A DNA stretch of 42,136 nucleotides from Lachnospiraceae bacterium. GTDB taxonomy: Bacteria > Bacillota > Clostridia > Lachnospirales > Lachnospiraceae. The position numbers and the translations under genes were made by a program. The stretch is taken from positions 1 through 42,136 of the forward strand of contig CAAFXG010000323.1 of assembly GCA_900766925.1 (NCBI GenBank), in the 5' to 3' direction. This document shows, piece by piece, positions 9,545-18,823 of the stretch. A model generated the notes under the pieces. The model was not told the DNA's origin, did no database searches, and saw nothing but the letters and a program-made list of their open reading frames with translations. Every line of letters starts with the position of its first letter. Positions within the stretch are counted from its first letter, which is position 1.

Positions 9545-11089
9545 TCAGCACTGTAACACACTATTAATATCCTTTGTAAAAACAATTTTATTTTCCCAGA
9601 TTTTCCTTGTACGTTCACCAGCTTCCCTTGTAAGACATTCTATATAACACTGTCTAATTTTTTCAGATTGTACGACAACACAATCCGCATTAACTACTCC
9701 CGGCTGAATGCACATCTGTCTGATAAGATTAATAGTATCCTCATTTACTTCTTCTACATCCTCTACTTCATCAAAAGGAATATATATAAGCTTTTCAGAG
9801 TACGTCTTTAGCTTATCTGAATAAAAATATGGCGGAACGCAACTTGTGTAATTATATCCGTCAAACGGATTCTGAAAGACGATGACATCTGGATGTCTTT
9901 TCTCAAAATCATAAGTATTAAAATCAGTCACTTGAACCATCTTAGAAAAATTATCATCTTCAAAATGTACAATACCAACACTGCCATCCATATTCCTTTC
10001 ACAATAAGGAATAGGAATAACATGCACATCTGCATTTTCCATTAGCATTGCATTCTTCCACCATTTTTCCATCGACTTCCAGGTTGAATATCTGTATGGA
10101 ATAAATACTATTTCTCTTTTATCTCTACATTCTTCCTTATTGTATGTAGAAATACGGTCATCCAAGTCATCCGGTATTATATATTTATATGGATAATATG
10201 CAATTGCATTTATTAAATTCTCTTCCTGTTGTGCATAAAATGGATAATCATGCATCCCTCCATTTTTAACTATAGCCATGTAATTTCCATATTCTTCTTT
10301 TAAAATATCTTCATACTGCGCAGGAACAGGCAAATACATATTTTCAAATGGAAGAAGCCTACTCTCCTGAAATGCTGATAATTTAAACTTACATGTATCC
10401 TTTAAAATCCAACACGGCATATATGCAACATAATCCGCATCTTCCTGCCTAAACATTGAATACAAAGCATCTATTGCCAAAAGCATCTGTCTCCTAGGCG
10501 ATTCTGTTTTATCTATTTGTAGTCCTGTATAATTTTCTATATCACTAATAACCTCTTCGTATCCGTTTAATGCATTATCATCTCCCTGAAAAACAACAGA
10601 ATTTATCAGCTTCGCAATCCTTTTTCTATCAGCTTCTACCTCATCATCTCTTGCAACATAATCAAGCGGAAATATATCAATGCCTGCTACAAAAGGAAAC
10701 TGATGATATTTTTCAAGATGCTCCGCTGACAGATTAATCTGATTGCCATTCGTCACTCTGATTAAAAACTCATCTATATCATCATCATGCAAATTAATCA
10801 CACAATATCCATCCGGTAATTCCTGCTTGGCAACTCTAAGAAATCTTTCATAATCATCTCTTAACATGGATATATCTATATCATCATCCCAGGGAATAAA
10901 ACCTTTATGTCTTACCGCTCCTAAAAGAGTTCCCCAATCGGCAAACCATTTTATATTATGTGCCTTACATATTTTGTCAATTTCATCCAACACCTCTAAC
11001 TGAGCCGCCCAGGCTCTCTTCATCATGCCAGACACAAAAAATCCTTCTCGAACCTCTTCTTGAAAAAAAGAAAAAGGAAACTCTAACAT
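9545..11089 (-). CDS. LicD-family protein with half a GT-B module, first gene of the SigD-linked cluster
   Basis: About 514 aa. LicD domain with WFADWGTLLGAVRHKGFIPW then DDDIDI at about residues 49-74, then the conserved PLDYVARDDE region. The C-terminal part repeats the CDP-glycerol-transferase-like first half of its paralogues: VFIPYRYSTWKSMEKWW, VIPIPYCERNMDGS, VFQNPFDGYNYTS, LIYIPF, and stops shortly after IWENKIV, before any DAYYGD-type half. The frame can be extended to a GTG at 11116, but the ATG at 11089 has AAAGGAGAG 7 nt upstream and aligns with the other two LicD starts. A SigD-type promoter lies about 40 bp upstream (11129-11155). It is followed by the acetyltransferase and two more LicD genes in the same direction. 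Confidence 0.82.
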   Translation of the reverse strand: MLEFPFSFFQEEVREGFFVSGMMKRAWAAQLEVLDEIDKICKAHNIKWFADWGTLLGAVRHKGFIPWDDDIDISMLRDDYERFLRVAKQELPDGYCVINLHDDDIDEFLIRVTNGNQINLSAEHLEKYHQFPFVAGIDIFPLDYVARDDEVEADRKRIAKLINSVVFQGDDNALNGYEEVISDIENYTGLQIDKTESPRRQMLLAIDALYSMFRQEDADYVAYMPCWILKDTCKFKLSAFQESRLLPFENMYLPVPAQYEDILKEEYGNYMAIVKNGGMHDYPFYAQQEENLINAIAYYPYKYIIPDDLDDRISTYNKEECRDKREIVFIPYRYSTWKSMEKWWKNAMLMENADVHVIPIPYCERNMDGSVGIVHFEDDNFSKMVQVTDFNTYDFEKRHPDVIVFQNPFDGYNYTSCVPPYFYSDKLKTYSEKLIYIPFDEVEDVEEVNEDTINLIRQMCIQPGVVNADCVVVQSEKIRQCYIECLTREAGERTRKIWENKIVFTKDINSVLQC

Positions 11090-11128
11090 TTTAATCTCTC
11101 CTTTGACAATAATCACATTCTACTATTA

Positions 11129-11155
11129 ATATCGTCTATTATTTTACTTTATTTA
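11129..11155 (-). promoter_or_regulatory. SigD (sigma-28)-like promoter for the LicD cluster
   Basis: Read on the minus strand: TAAA (11152-11155), 15-nt spacer, GACGATAT (11129-11136). The Firmicute sigma-28 consensus is TAAA-N15-GCCGATAT, so only one base differs and spacing is exact. Expected start is near 11122, giving a leader of about 33 nt to the ATG at 11089. Confidence 0.72.
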
Positions 11156-11208
11156 TATTCTTTTATCAATTACACATACAACATTAGTTTCCATCACAAA
11201 GATACTTA

Positions 11209-11237
11209 TTGTATTAGATACGCTTTTGATATAAAAT
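11209..11237 (+). promoter_or_regulatory. SigA-like promoter for the plus-strand glycosyltransferase pair
   Basis: TTGTAT (11209-11214), 17-nt spacer, TAAAAT (11232-11237), about 33 bp before the ATG at 11270. It is divergent from the SigD-like promoter at 11129-11155, so the two gene sets are probably controlled differently. Confidence 0.5.
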
Positions 11238-11269
11238 CATACTATAAATCAATAATGGGGAGTAACCAA

Positions 11270-13036
11270 ATGGAAAATATACTTTTATCATATATTAATA
11301 ATAATCAATATAATGATGCTATATCTTTTTTTGAAAAAAATATTGATTCTCTTCCACTCAATGAAAACATTTGTATTATTGCCGCAACAATATATAGTTA
11401 TTTCAGCAATCAGGAATTAACACTTTATTACATAGAAAAGGGACTGGAATTAAATCCTAAAAACTATGAATTATATATGATGCTCGGAAACTATTATTTT
11501 GACATTAATATCAATTTGTCGTTTCTTTGTTATGAAAATGCAGAATACTTCTGCGAAATAGAAACAGGAATAGAATCTGATGATTATGCTTATATACACA
11601 CTCTCAAAAACAGTTGTTACTCCCATCCCGACTTTTCTGTAAAGCCGGTTTCCTTTGTAATACTTTCTTATAATACATTAGATGTCACTAAGGTATGTCT
11701 TAAGAGTATCCGATTACACTGCAAACTCGACACATACGAAATAATTGTAATAGACAATGCATCTACCGACGGGAGCAGAGAGTGGTTAGCATCACAAAGT
11801 GATATAAAATTTATCGCTAATACAGAAAATATTGGTTTTCCTGCCGGCTGTAATCAAGGTATAGAATTATCAACCCCTGATAACGATATTTTCCTACTTA
11901 ATAATGACACAATAATGATGTCAAACTCATTATATACTTTAAGAATGGGACTATATGCAGAAAGGTCAATTGGAGCTGCCGGAAGTGTAACGAATTACGC
12001 AGTTAATCATCAGATGGTTGTAAGCTCAAATATTTCACCTGCTGATGCATTCAATCTCTCTTACCATAACAACATTCCTCGCCGCAATTCCTTCGAATAC
12101 AAGCTTTGGCTTGTGGGGTTTGCATTACTATTAAAACGCCCTGTGCTAAAAAAAGTCGGATTACTAGATACTCTATATTCACCCGGGCACTATGAGGATA
12201 ATGATCTGTGCATCAGAATCGCACAAGCGGGCTATAGTAACATATTATGCTATAATAGCTTTATTTTCCATTGGGGTAGTAAGAGCTTTAATACACTTGG
12301 GAATGAACAGTTTTGTAATCTGTCAAACACAAATCGTGACAAATTTAAAGCAAAGTGGGGATTTAATCCTGACTACTATTCACATATAAGACAGGATATA
12401 ATACCTTTTATATCAGATGACCATGACACCCCTCTTAAGATTTTGGAAATAGGCTGTGGTGCAGGTGCTACACTTGCTCACATAAAATATCTATTTCCAA
12501 ATTCCAAAGTCCACGGTATTGAATTAGTGCAGGAAATAGTCTCTATATCTGATAAAAATTTAAACATAATTTGTGGTAACATCGAAAATATGATATTACC
12601 ATATGAAAAGCATAGCTTTGACTATATAATATGTGGCGATGTTTTAGAGCATCTACTATACCCGCAAAATACTTTATCAATGTTGCGAGAATATCTGAAG
12701 CTAGATGGTTATATACTTGCAAGTCTTCCTAACTTAATGAATGCAAAGGTAATTTATAATTTATTATGTGGTAATTTTACTTATACTGATTCCGGTATTT
12801 TAGATAAGACACATGTCAGATTTTTTACATTAAAGGAAATAATAAAACTATTTGAAGAACAGGGCTTTACGCTAGAGAACATTGAATACTCTGTTTCACC
12901 AACAGAAAGTACTGAAACAAATATTGATTTCTTTAAACAATTACTGCAAATAGAAGGAATTGCACCAAAAGAAGAATTTGATGCTTACCAATATCTAGTC
13001 AAAGCAAAGAAAAAAAGTACTGCAATTTTACATTAA
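11270..13036 (+). CDS. Family 2 glycosyltransferase fused to a class I SAM methyltransferase
   Basis: About 588 aa with three parts. Residues 1-115 are helical with a TPR-like look (YYIEKGLELNPKNYELYMMLGNYYF). Residues about 127-345 are a GT-A family 2 transferase: FVILSYNTLDVTKVCLKSI, IVIDNASTDGS, FLLNNDT as the DxD-type metal site, and GHYEDNDLCIR. Residues about 388-560 are a Methyltransf_11/12-type domain: ILEIGCGAGATLAHI for SAM binding, then FDYIICGDVLEHLLYP. One protein therefore may both add a sugar and methylate it. The frame extends to an ATG at 11255, but GGGGAG at 11257-11262 serves as ribosome site for the ATG at 11270. It runs opposite to its neighbours and is followed 43 bp later by another glycosyltransferase. 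Acceptor unknown. Confidence 0.82.
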   Translation: MENILLSYINNNQYNDAISFFEKNIDSLPLNENICIIAATIYSYFSNQELTLYYIEKGLELNPKNYELYMMLGNYYFDININLSFLCYENAEYFCEIETGIESDDYAYIHTLKNSCYSHPDFSVKPVSFVILSYNTLDVTKVCLKSIRLHCKLDTYEIIVIDNASTDGSREWLASQSDIKFIANTENIGFPAGCNQGIELSTPDNDIFLLNNDTIMMSNSLYTLRMGLYAERSIGAAGSVTNYAVNHQMVVSSNISPADAFNLSYHNNIPRRNSFEYKLWLVGFALLLKRPVLKKVGLLDTLYSPGHYEDNDLCIRIAQAGYSNILCYNSFIFHWGSKSFNTLGNEQFCNLSNTNRDKFKAKWGFNPDYYSHIRQDIIPFISDDHDTPLKILEIGCGAGATLAHIKYLFPNSKVHGIELVQEIVSISDKNLNIICGNIENMILPYEKHSFDYIICGDVLEHLLYPQNTLSMLREYLKLDGYILASLPNLMNAKVIYNLLCGNFTYTDSGILDKTHVRFFTLKEIIKLFEEQGFTLENIEYSVSPTESTETNIDFFKQLLQIEGIAPKEEFDAYQYLVKAKKKSTAILH

Positions 13037-13079
13037 CTACACTATCGATGTATTAAATTACCATATTAGGAGTCAAACC

Positions 13080-14207
13080 ATGGAATATATATACAATGAA
13101 CTCTCAAAATTATCAGAGACCACATACAAGCCAGCAAATTATATATTTAACAAAAAACCATATATTATTGTTGTGTCACATCATCTAAAAAAGGATGGTG
13201 CTCCCATGGCCTTACTCACTTTTTTGCATCTAATCAAAGAACAATACAATATCTTTATCATTTCACCTGATGATGGTCCGATAAGAACAGACTATATAAA
13301 CGAGGGCTTCTGCGTATTTATAGGTTCTGTGGATAAATACAATAACAATCAATTCAAAGCTATACTTAACTCTGCATCTTTTTATTTATGTAATACCGTT
13401 GTATCTCATTTATTTGTAATCCTAGCATACAAGCTTCAAGTTCCTACACTATGGTGGATTCATGAAGCCGAAGTCTACCTTACAAACTGCATTCCATATC
13501 TTATGCCAGATTACTATTCAAGTCCAAACATAAAAATAGCGTGTTCAAGTAAAGTAGTTCAGCCATTCATACAGGAACTTCTTAATCTGCCATGCTATAA
13601 CCTTACTGTTCCGGTACTGGATAAATTTATTGACAGAGATTTCTTTCATACAGATAATAAGCCGGTTGTATTCTTCATGCCAGCGAGCTTAGAGGAAAGC
13701 AAAGGCCCTGACATACTTGCCAAGGCCATAGTTTCTCTTCCTGAAAAATATTTAAAACAGTCTGAATTTTATTTTGCCGGTCCAATTGCAAAGACACAAC
13801 TCCAATATCATGAAATTATTATGAAAATATCATCTGTTCTTAATAATGTACACTACTTAGGAATTCTGTCACACGAAGAGGTAATAGAATTCAACTATAG
13901 CGCGGATTGTGTAATCGCACCTTCTAGAACAGACAGTCTTCCGGCAACAATAATTGAGGGCATAATGTGTGGCAATATTGGTATAGTTTCCGACCATGCA
14001 GGCATATCCACTTACATGGAAAACGCAATTAATGGTTATATCTTTCATTCAGAAAACCACAATGAGCTAAAGGATATTATCATACATATTATTGATAATA
14101 TTGATGAACTCATTGAAACCCGCATTAACGGGAGAGAATTATATGAAAAAACCTTCTCCCCGCAAAGCGTTTTAGACAAATTCCACACAATTATGACAAA
14201 TATTTAA
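13080..14207 (+). CDS. GT4-type (Glycos_transf_1) glycosyltransferase
   Basis: 375 aa, GT-B fold. The N-terminal half starts with IIVVSHHLKKDGAPMALLTF, typical of GT4 enzymes that read a donor-binding cleft. The C-terminal half has VVFFMPASLEESKGPDILAKA, VHYLGILSHEEVIEFNYSAD, and the conserved nucleotide-sugar segment APSRTDSLPATIIEGIMCG, with the E-x7-E pattern only partly kept. AGGAG precedes the ATG. It follows the GT2-methyltransferase gene on the plus strand and probably shares its transcript. Its stop lies one base from the stop of the convergent FkbM gene. The sugar added cannot be predicted from sequence. Confidence 0.82.
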   Translation: MEYIYNELSKLSETTYKPANYIFNKKPYIIVVSHHLKKDGAPMALLTFLHLIKEQYNIFIISPDDGPIRTDYINEGFCVFIGSVDKYNNNQFKAILNSASFYLCNTVVSHLFVILAYKLQVPTLWWIHEAEVYLTNCIPYLMPDYYSSPNIKIACSSKVVQPFIQELLNLPCYNLTVPVLDKFIDRDFFHTDNKPVVFFMPASLEESKGPDILAKAIVSLPEKYLKQSEFYFAGPIAKTQLQYHEIIMKISSVLNNVHYLGILSHEEVIEFNYSADCVIAPSRTDSLPATIIEGIMCGNIGIVSDHAGISTYMENAINGYIFHSENHNELKDIIIHIIDNIDELIETRINGRELYEKTFSPQSVLDKFHTIMTNI

Positions 14208-14208
14208 T

Positions 14209-15375
14209 TTATACTGCATAAAGGACAAAATCACAAGGCCACAACGATTTATGTCCATTGTAACGCAAATAAAATTTGTAATCCTGTCTAATCTTATCAA
14301 TCATCATTGGAATTTCAAAAATATCTGCCGGAAGGTGGTATGCAGAAACCAGCATCTTAGGTTTTTCATTTATTATATGGTTTTTTGAGCCTAAAATTGC
14401 ATCCTTTTCTGCACCTTCAATATCCATTTTTATTATGGTTATTGGTTCTTTGATATCATCATCCAGACAGACCACTTCAATAGCTGTGTTCCCACTCTCA
14501 ACTATTTTGTTTCCCGCACAATCTTTCCTGTCATCAACATATTTTATTTCGTTTTTTCCTCCTACCGCTTTTTGTACACACTTAACATCTCTAAATACAG
14601 CAGTATTATTAACCAGGGTATCATATGTACCAGGAGTTAATTCATATGCATATATTCTCTTATATCTCCCGTAAGCTGCTACAAAATCTCTTACAGTGTC
14701 ACCGGTGTACGCTCCTAAATCTACAAATACATCATCCTGCTTGCAGCTTACTATGTCCATATCAAAATAATCCATATAAAAATCTTCAGATATCTGCTGT
14801 AATGCATTTATATTTAAATTAAGCCAATAATACACTATATTATTTAATACTATCTTTGATTTATTGTCTGATAAATTTTCATATAACCATTTATAATTTT
14901 CTACATTTGATGATAACATTTCTACATATTGCTTTATCAGCGAATAATTATTTGAAGCGATATCTATCTCCCCCGTAAGAAAAGAATATCTATACGGTAA
15001 TGCTAAGAACTCAATTTGCTCACTTTCTGGAAGACTTTTGAAATTTGATACTACAATATTATAAATAACGTTACTATCCACATACTTTAAAAACATATAC
15101 TGCTTCCAAAACAGAGCATCTATATAATTTCCTGTCACTTTTTCTACATATTCTTCATAAATATCAATAAGACTTCTTATCTCGGCTTCAGCCTTACTCC
15201 AATCACTATCCTCAGCAAAATAATGTTGCACATTTAATTTCTCAGTAGCAAACAACATTATATTATTTTGTGCGATTACTTTAGAGATAACATTATATTT
15301 CTCATAGTTCAATTCTGCAGATAATAAACTTTTTATATATATAATATTATTTTTTACAACTTTATAATTTACCAT
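14209..15375 (-). CDS. FkbM-family methyltransferase
   Basis: 388 aa. The C-terminal half is a SAM-dependent FkbM methyltransferase: motif I VDLGAYTGDT (about 218-227), YAYELTPG, and the characteristic KMDIEGAEKDAI (about 316-327), ending with YKFYLRYNG. The family O-methylates sugars and small molecules. The N-terminal 200 residues are helical and of unknown role. The frame begins at a TTG (15378), but the next codon is ATG with GGGTGA upstream. The gene overlaps the 3' end of the preceding glycosyltransferase by 14 nt, so the two are translationally linked. Likely methylates a sugar on flagellin, judging from its position in the Maf gene run; that is inference. Its C-terminal half resembles the decayed tail of the glycosyltransferase at 1133-3136. 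Confidence 0.85.
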   Translation of the reverse strand: MVNYKVVKNNIIYIKSLLSAELNYEKYNVISKVIAQNNIMLFATEKLNVQHYFAEDSDWSKAEAEIRSLIDIYEEYVEKVTGNYIDALFWKQYMFLKYVDSNVIYNIVVSNFKSLPESEQIEFLALPYRYSFLTGEIDIASNNYSLIKQYVEMLSSNVENYKWLYENLSDNKSKIVLNNIVYYWLNLNINALQQISEDFYMDYFDMDIVSCKQDDVFVDLGAYTGDTVRDFVAAYGRYKRIYAYELTPGTYDTLVNNTAVFRDVKCVQKAVGGKNEIKYVDDRKDCAGNKIVESGNTAIEVVCLDDDIKEPITIIKMDIEGAEKDAILGSKNHIINEKPKMLVSAYHLPADIFEIPMMIDKIRQDYKFYLRYNGHKSLWPCDFVLYAV

Positions 15376-16951
15376 CAAAATTCACCCCATACTCATTTGC
15401 TTCCCGCTTATCTACCTCACCTAATATTCTTACAAACTCGCTCTCCGTATCCAGCAAAACTGTAGTCCTTTCAACGGCTTTTTCAGACATCTTCTTATAA
15501 AAAGCCTTATCGCTCCTGTATCTATCAATCATTTGCGACATATCTTCGTAATCCTTAACACAAAAATCTCGTCCGACATTTACTCCTACATCACCATAAT
15601 CAACTGTAACAACAGGAACGCCCTTATACATTGCTTCTACACAGGAGGTTCCTCCACCCTTACGTTTTGGATTAACATATAAGTCAACATTTTCCATTCT
15701 AGACAGGATATCCATACAAAATCCCATAAATCTGGAATGTTCATGTAGCTTTGGATACTTTTCTATAACCGAATTATAATTATCAAATACGCCCCAAAAA
15801 GTCACTAAAATATTTTCTCTTACGCAAATCTCCAGCATATTCAAAAACTCGTCGGTCACCTCGATATCGAGTCTGGCACCAACAACTGCAATAACAAAAG
15901 CATCTTCTGAAATCCCTAAATCCTTTCTGGCAACAAATTCTGTCTGTGGTTTTAAACTGGATGTAAAAATACTTTCAATAACATGAGAACGTCTTAAATT
16001 CAATGCCTCTAATAACTTAACATCTCTTTCATTAATCATTCGTCCTAAAGTTTGATATGCATTGGTTGTATATTCAAGATCAGAAGGGCACAAACCAACC
16101 GTCAAAACAGGAATCATACAATTCACAAGATTGCATAATACCCCGGAGCCGCCTATTGACACCACTCTGGAAGGTGCATATTCACGTATAATTGTAATCA
16201 GCCTTTCTAATTCATCAATGTTAGGCATATTATTCTCACATTGGTAATAAGGCACATCCACACCCTTCCACGTGATGTACTGCTCATCCATTAGCTTATC
16301 AAAGTATGAACCTCGCCTTCCATTTAAGAAATCAATAGCACCTACGTCACTTAATATTTCGGCTGTATTAATTAGCAAAACCTCTTTACCCAGCTTTTCC
16401 ATAATTGCGTTACACCTATCCAACGCCGTCTTTGTAGGACCATGCTGCTCTTCCAAAAATTGCTCAGTTATTACTACTATCAAATTTTTATTTCTTTTCT
16501 CTGCTGGGATATATTCGAGTTTCTCTCTAACCGTTTTTTTATATCCATCTATCACATTATAATAGAACTCCCACAGCTCCCTTTTCACATCAGCAGCATC
16601 AAGCTCTGAATATAAAAAAGCCATAGACTTAAATTGATAGAATAAGAAAAATCTGGTGTCCAAAGCGAATTTTTCCTGATTAGTCTTTACATAAATTATA
16701 AAGCTTTTAAACAGATTTTTATCTCTGCATACAGCTAATAAAACAGAAAACCACCATACAACCTGATTTGGATTACAATTATCCATTTCTCGTAAAAACA
16801 ATGCACATACTTTGTAATGGACTTCCTTCCAAAGACCATCTAATGCTGAAATCATTTTATAACATGATTGTTTTTCAGCATCAGGAATTTGACAATTATC
16901 TTTATTTTTTCTAAGTTCATTTAATGCATCCTCAACATATTTTCCAAACAT
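15362..16951 (-). CDS. GT-B fold glycosyltransferase
   Basis: 529 aa. The first 140 residues are helical. From about residue 145 a GT-B enzyme begins: LIVVITEQFLEEQHGPTKTAL, RVVSIGGSGVLCNLV, VLTVGLCPSDLEYT, then a second Rossmann unit FVIAVVGARLDIEVTDEFL, SRFMGFCMDILSRMENVDLYV, and donor-site stretch GGGTSCVEAMYKGVPVVTVD. The layout of the last part recalls HMW1C/OGT-like and GT4 enzymes, but I cannot assign the family with certainty. It lies between the Maf-type gene and the FkbM methyltransferase in one minus-strand run downstream of flagellin, so a role in extending a flagellin-linked glycan is plausible. No signal peptide or membrane segment is visible, as expected for cytoplasmic modification. 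Confidence 0.75.
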   Translation of the reverse strand: MFGKYVEDALNELRKNKDNCQIPDAEKQSCYKMISALDGLWKEVHYKVCALFLREMDNCNPNQVVWWFSVLLAVCRDKNLFKSFIIYVKTNQEKFALDTRFFLFYQFKSMAFLYSELDAADVKRELWEFYYNVIDGYKKTVREKLEYIPAEKRNKNLIVVITEQFLEEQHGPTKTALDRCNAIMEKLGKEVLLINTAEILSDVGAIDFLNGRRGSYFDKLMDEQYITWKGVDVPYYQCENNMPNIDELERLITIIREYAPSRVVSIGGSGVLCNLVNCMIPVLTVGLCPSDLEYTTNAYQTLGRMINERDVKLLEALNLRRSHVIESIFTSSLKPQTEFVARKDLGISEDAFVIAVVGARLDIEVTDEFLNMLEICVRENILVTFWGVFDNYNSVIEKYPKLHEHSRFMGFCMDILSRMENVDLYVNPKRKGGGTSCVEAMYKGVPVVTVDYGDVGVNVGRDFCVKDYEDMSQMIDRYRSDKAFYKKMSEKAVERTTVLLDTESEFVRILGEVDKREANEYGVNFDGKL

Positions 16952-16979
16952 ACACTAACCCCTCCATTACAGGCTTCTC

Positions 16980-18809
16980 TTAATGACACAAGCTCTCTAT
17001 TGTCTCATTGTACAGTGATATTATCTCCGGAATTGCTTCTGCAATTGCATTATAATAATTACCGCTCTTCTGAAACATTCTTATAGATTCCTTAACATCA
17101 TCCTGCTCTTCTATATACATATCATCAGCAAATTCATAATCTTCTTTTGATATCATTTTTACAATAAGAGAATACTCATCGGTTGATAAGAAATAATCAT
17201 CCAATTTACCTATTGAATCAACAATTTTCTTAAGCTTATCTATGTCAAATTCTCTATGAATGAGCATATTCTTACCCATATTACAATCTACAACCCCCTG
17301 CTTTAATCGTTTTTGCATATTCTGCAGTTCTTGTTTAGATTTGATTAAAGTTTCTATAAGAATATTTTTTTCATCGTCTTCAAAAAGCCTTCTCACATTC
17401 TCTATTAATGCCTTTACATCATATTCGGTTATGCAATATTTATTTATTGCATCTCTCAATGTCATTATATTTGTATTTTCTTTTAGTGCTCCACCCTCTG
17501 TTGCGTCTATAATATTTACATCAGGAAACTCTCTGGCCATATATTCAATTCGTCTTATAAAAAACAGGAAATCCTTTCTTGTTAATACTTGTTTACCGTT
17601 TATCCCCTTAACATATGAATATTTCCAGCTATTCAAGTCAAATTTTTTCTTATCTTCTCCAGCATGAACCTTGTTATCAGTCAAAGCTAAATCCTGTCCA
17701 ATTAATATAATATTCTTAAATCCCCATATTATCATATTGGCTATTGCAGCAGTAGCTACAGAACCACCCTTTTCCATTGTTTGAATCGGAGAATCAACTT
17801 TGTTAAATAATACATCATGCAACACTAAATCAGAGGACTGCACAATATAATTCTTTGGCTTTAAAAACTCTAAAACCTCATAATTAGCATCAATATCCGC
17901 AAGAATAGGAATTTTATCTAACCCTTTATCAGAGAACATTGATACAGGTTTTATAAAATCAATAACAGCTATCATATCCGGAATAATACCATGCTTCATT
18001 ACAGTCTTAACTGCGGTATCTACAACCAGAATCAACGCCTTGCCCTTTGCCTGTTTCAATATATCAACATTTTTCTCTAAGGAAGGTCCTGCTGCTACAA
18101 TAATTACAGGCATATCTTTAGGGAAATGGTTAACATACTCATAACCATTTCGGCAACCGGGTAAAAATCTCATATTCAGTATATTATTTTTGCACACCCG
18201 CTTACCATATTCTTTTGATGTACTGGCAATAGCATTAGCTGATTCATAGCATTCATTTATAATACTTATAACCTTTTCCACTTCCTTAGGGAACAAATCT
18301 CTATATTTAGGTAAAACTATATGCATATTTGTTTTTACATTAAACGGTCTAATTGACACCATAAGGGTATCTCTTAGCTCCGAAGCATTTATTCCCTCTA
18401 CATAAATATATACTCGGGAATCTGATAATATATCTGATATATCAACCTCGTTCAATACCTTTGTAAAGATATCTAAGGAAGGCTCATATATAATACACCT
18501 ATTATACTGTTTATTTTCTGTCAAGAAGCTTCTTGCATATGAGCCATTTGAAAATCCAAACATTATCAGCAAGGACTGAGCCGGCATATCAAATACACCC
18601 TCCATAAATTTATATGCCTCTGCAGTTGGATTATATCTTGAATTAAGATACACCTCTTGATTTTGATTATGAAATATTATAATATCCTCACCATTTCGGG
18701 CTTGTCTAACCTCAACATTATTAATGTCCTGCTCGTAATCTCTGCAATATATTGACTCATATACTTTTATATGATTCTGTTTTAATGCTTCATAATTTTT
18801 ATTTAACAT
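16980..18809 (-). CDS. maf: Motility accessory factor (Maf/DUF115, MptE-like) flagellin glycosyltransferase
   Basis: 609 aa. The central domain is the 6-hydroxymethylpterin pyrophosphokinase-like DUF115 fold used by Maf proteins: MPVIIVAAGPSLEKNVDIL (GPSL near 241-244), LILVVDTAVKTVMKHGIIPD, MIAVIDFIKP, KGGSVATAAIANMIIWGF, and IILIGQDLALTDNKVHAGE. An N-terminal domain with LLIMFGFSNGSYARSF precedes it. Maf proteins attach nonulosonic acids (legionaminic or pseudaminic type) to Ser/Thr of flagellin before export. The gene lies 1.2 kb downstream of flagellin and within 16 kb of a LegC-type aminotransferase, so donor synthesis and transfer are encoded close together. It is preceded by an 88-aa protein with a 14-bp gap. 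Confidence 0.88.
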   Translation of the reverse strand: MLNKNYEALKQNHIKVYESIYCRDYEQDINNVEVRQARNGEDIIIFHNQNQEVYLNSRYNPTAEAYKFMEGVFDMPAQSLLIMFGFSNGSYARSFLTENKQYNRCIIYEPSLDIFTKVLNEVDISDILSDSRVYIYVEGINASELRDTLMVSIRPFNVKTNMHIVLPKYRDLFPKEVEKVISIINECYESANAIASTSKEYGKRVCKNNILNMRFLPGCRNGYEYVNHFPKDMPVIIVAAGPSLEKNVDILKQAKGKALILVVDTAVKTVMKHGIIPDMIAVIDFIKPVSMFSDKGLDKIPILADIDANYEVLEFLKPKNYIVQSSDLVLHDVLFNKVDSPIQTMEKGGSVATAAIANMIIWGFKNIILIGQDLALTDNKVHAGEDKKKFDLNSWKYSYVKGINGKQVLTRKDFLFFIRRIEYMAREFPDVNIIDATEGGALKENTNIMTLRDAINKYCITEYDVKALIENVRRLFEDDEKNILIETLIKSKQELQNMQKRLKQGVVDCNMGKNMLIHREFDIDKLKKIVDSIGKLDDYFLSTDEYSLIVKMISKEDYEFADDMYIEEQDDVKESIRMFQKSGNYYNAIAEAIPEIISLYNETIESLCH

Positions 18810-18823
18810 AAATTCACCATCAA

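Noticed and set aside
17260..17667. 135-aa open frame on the plus strand
   Set aside because: It lies fully opposite the maf gene, whose motifs are clear, and has no ribosome site or recognisable domain.
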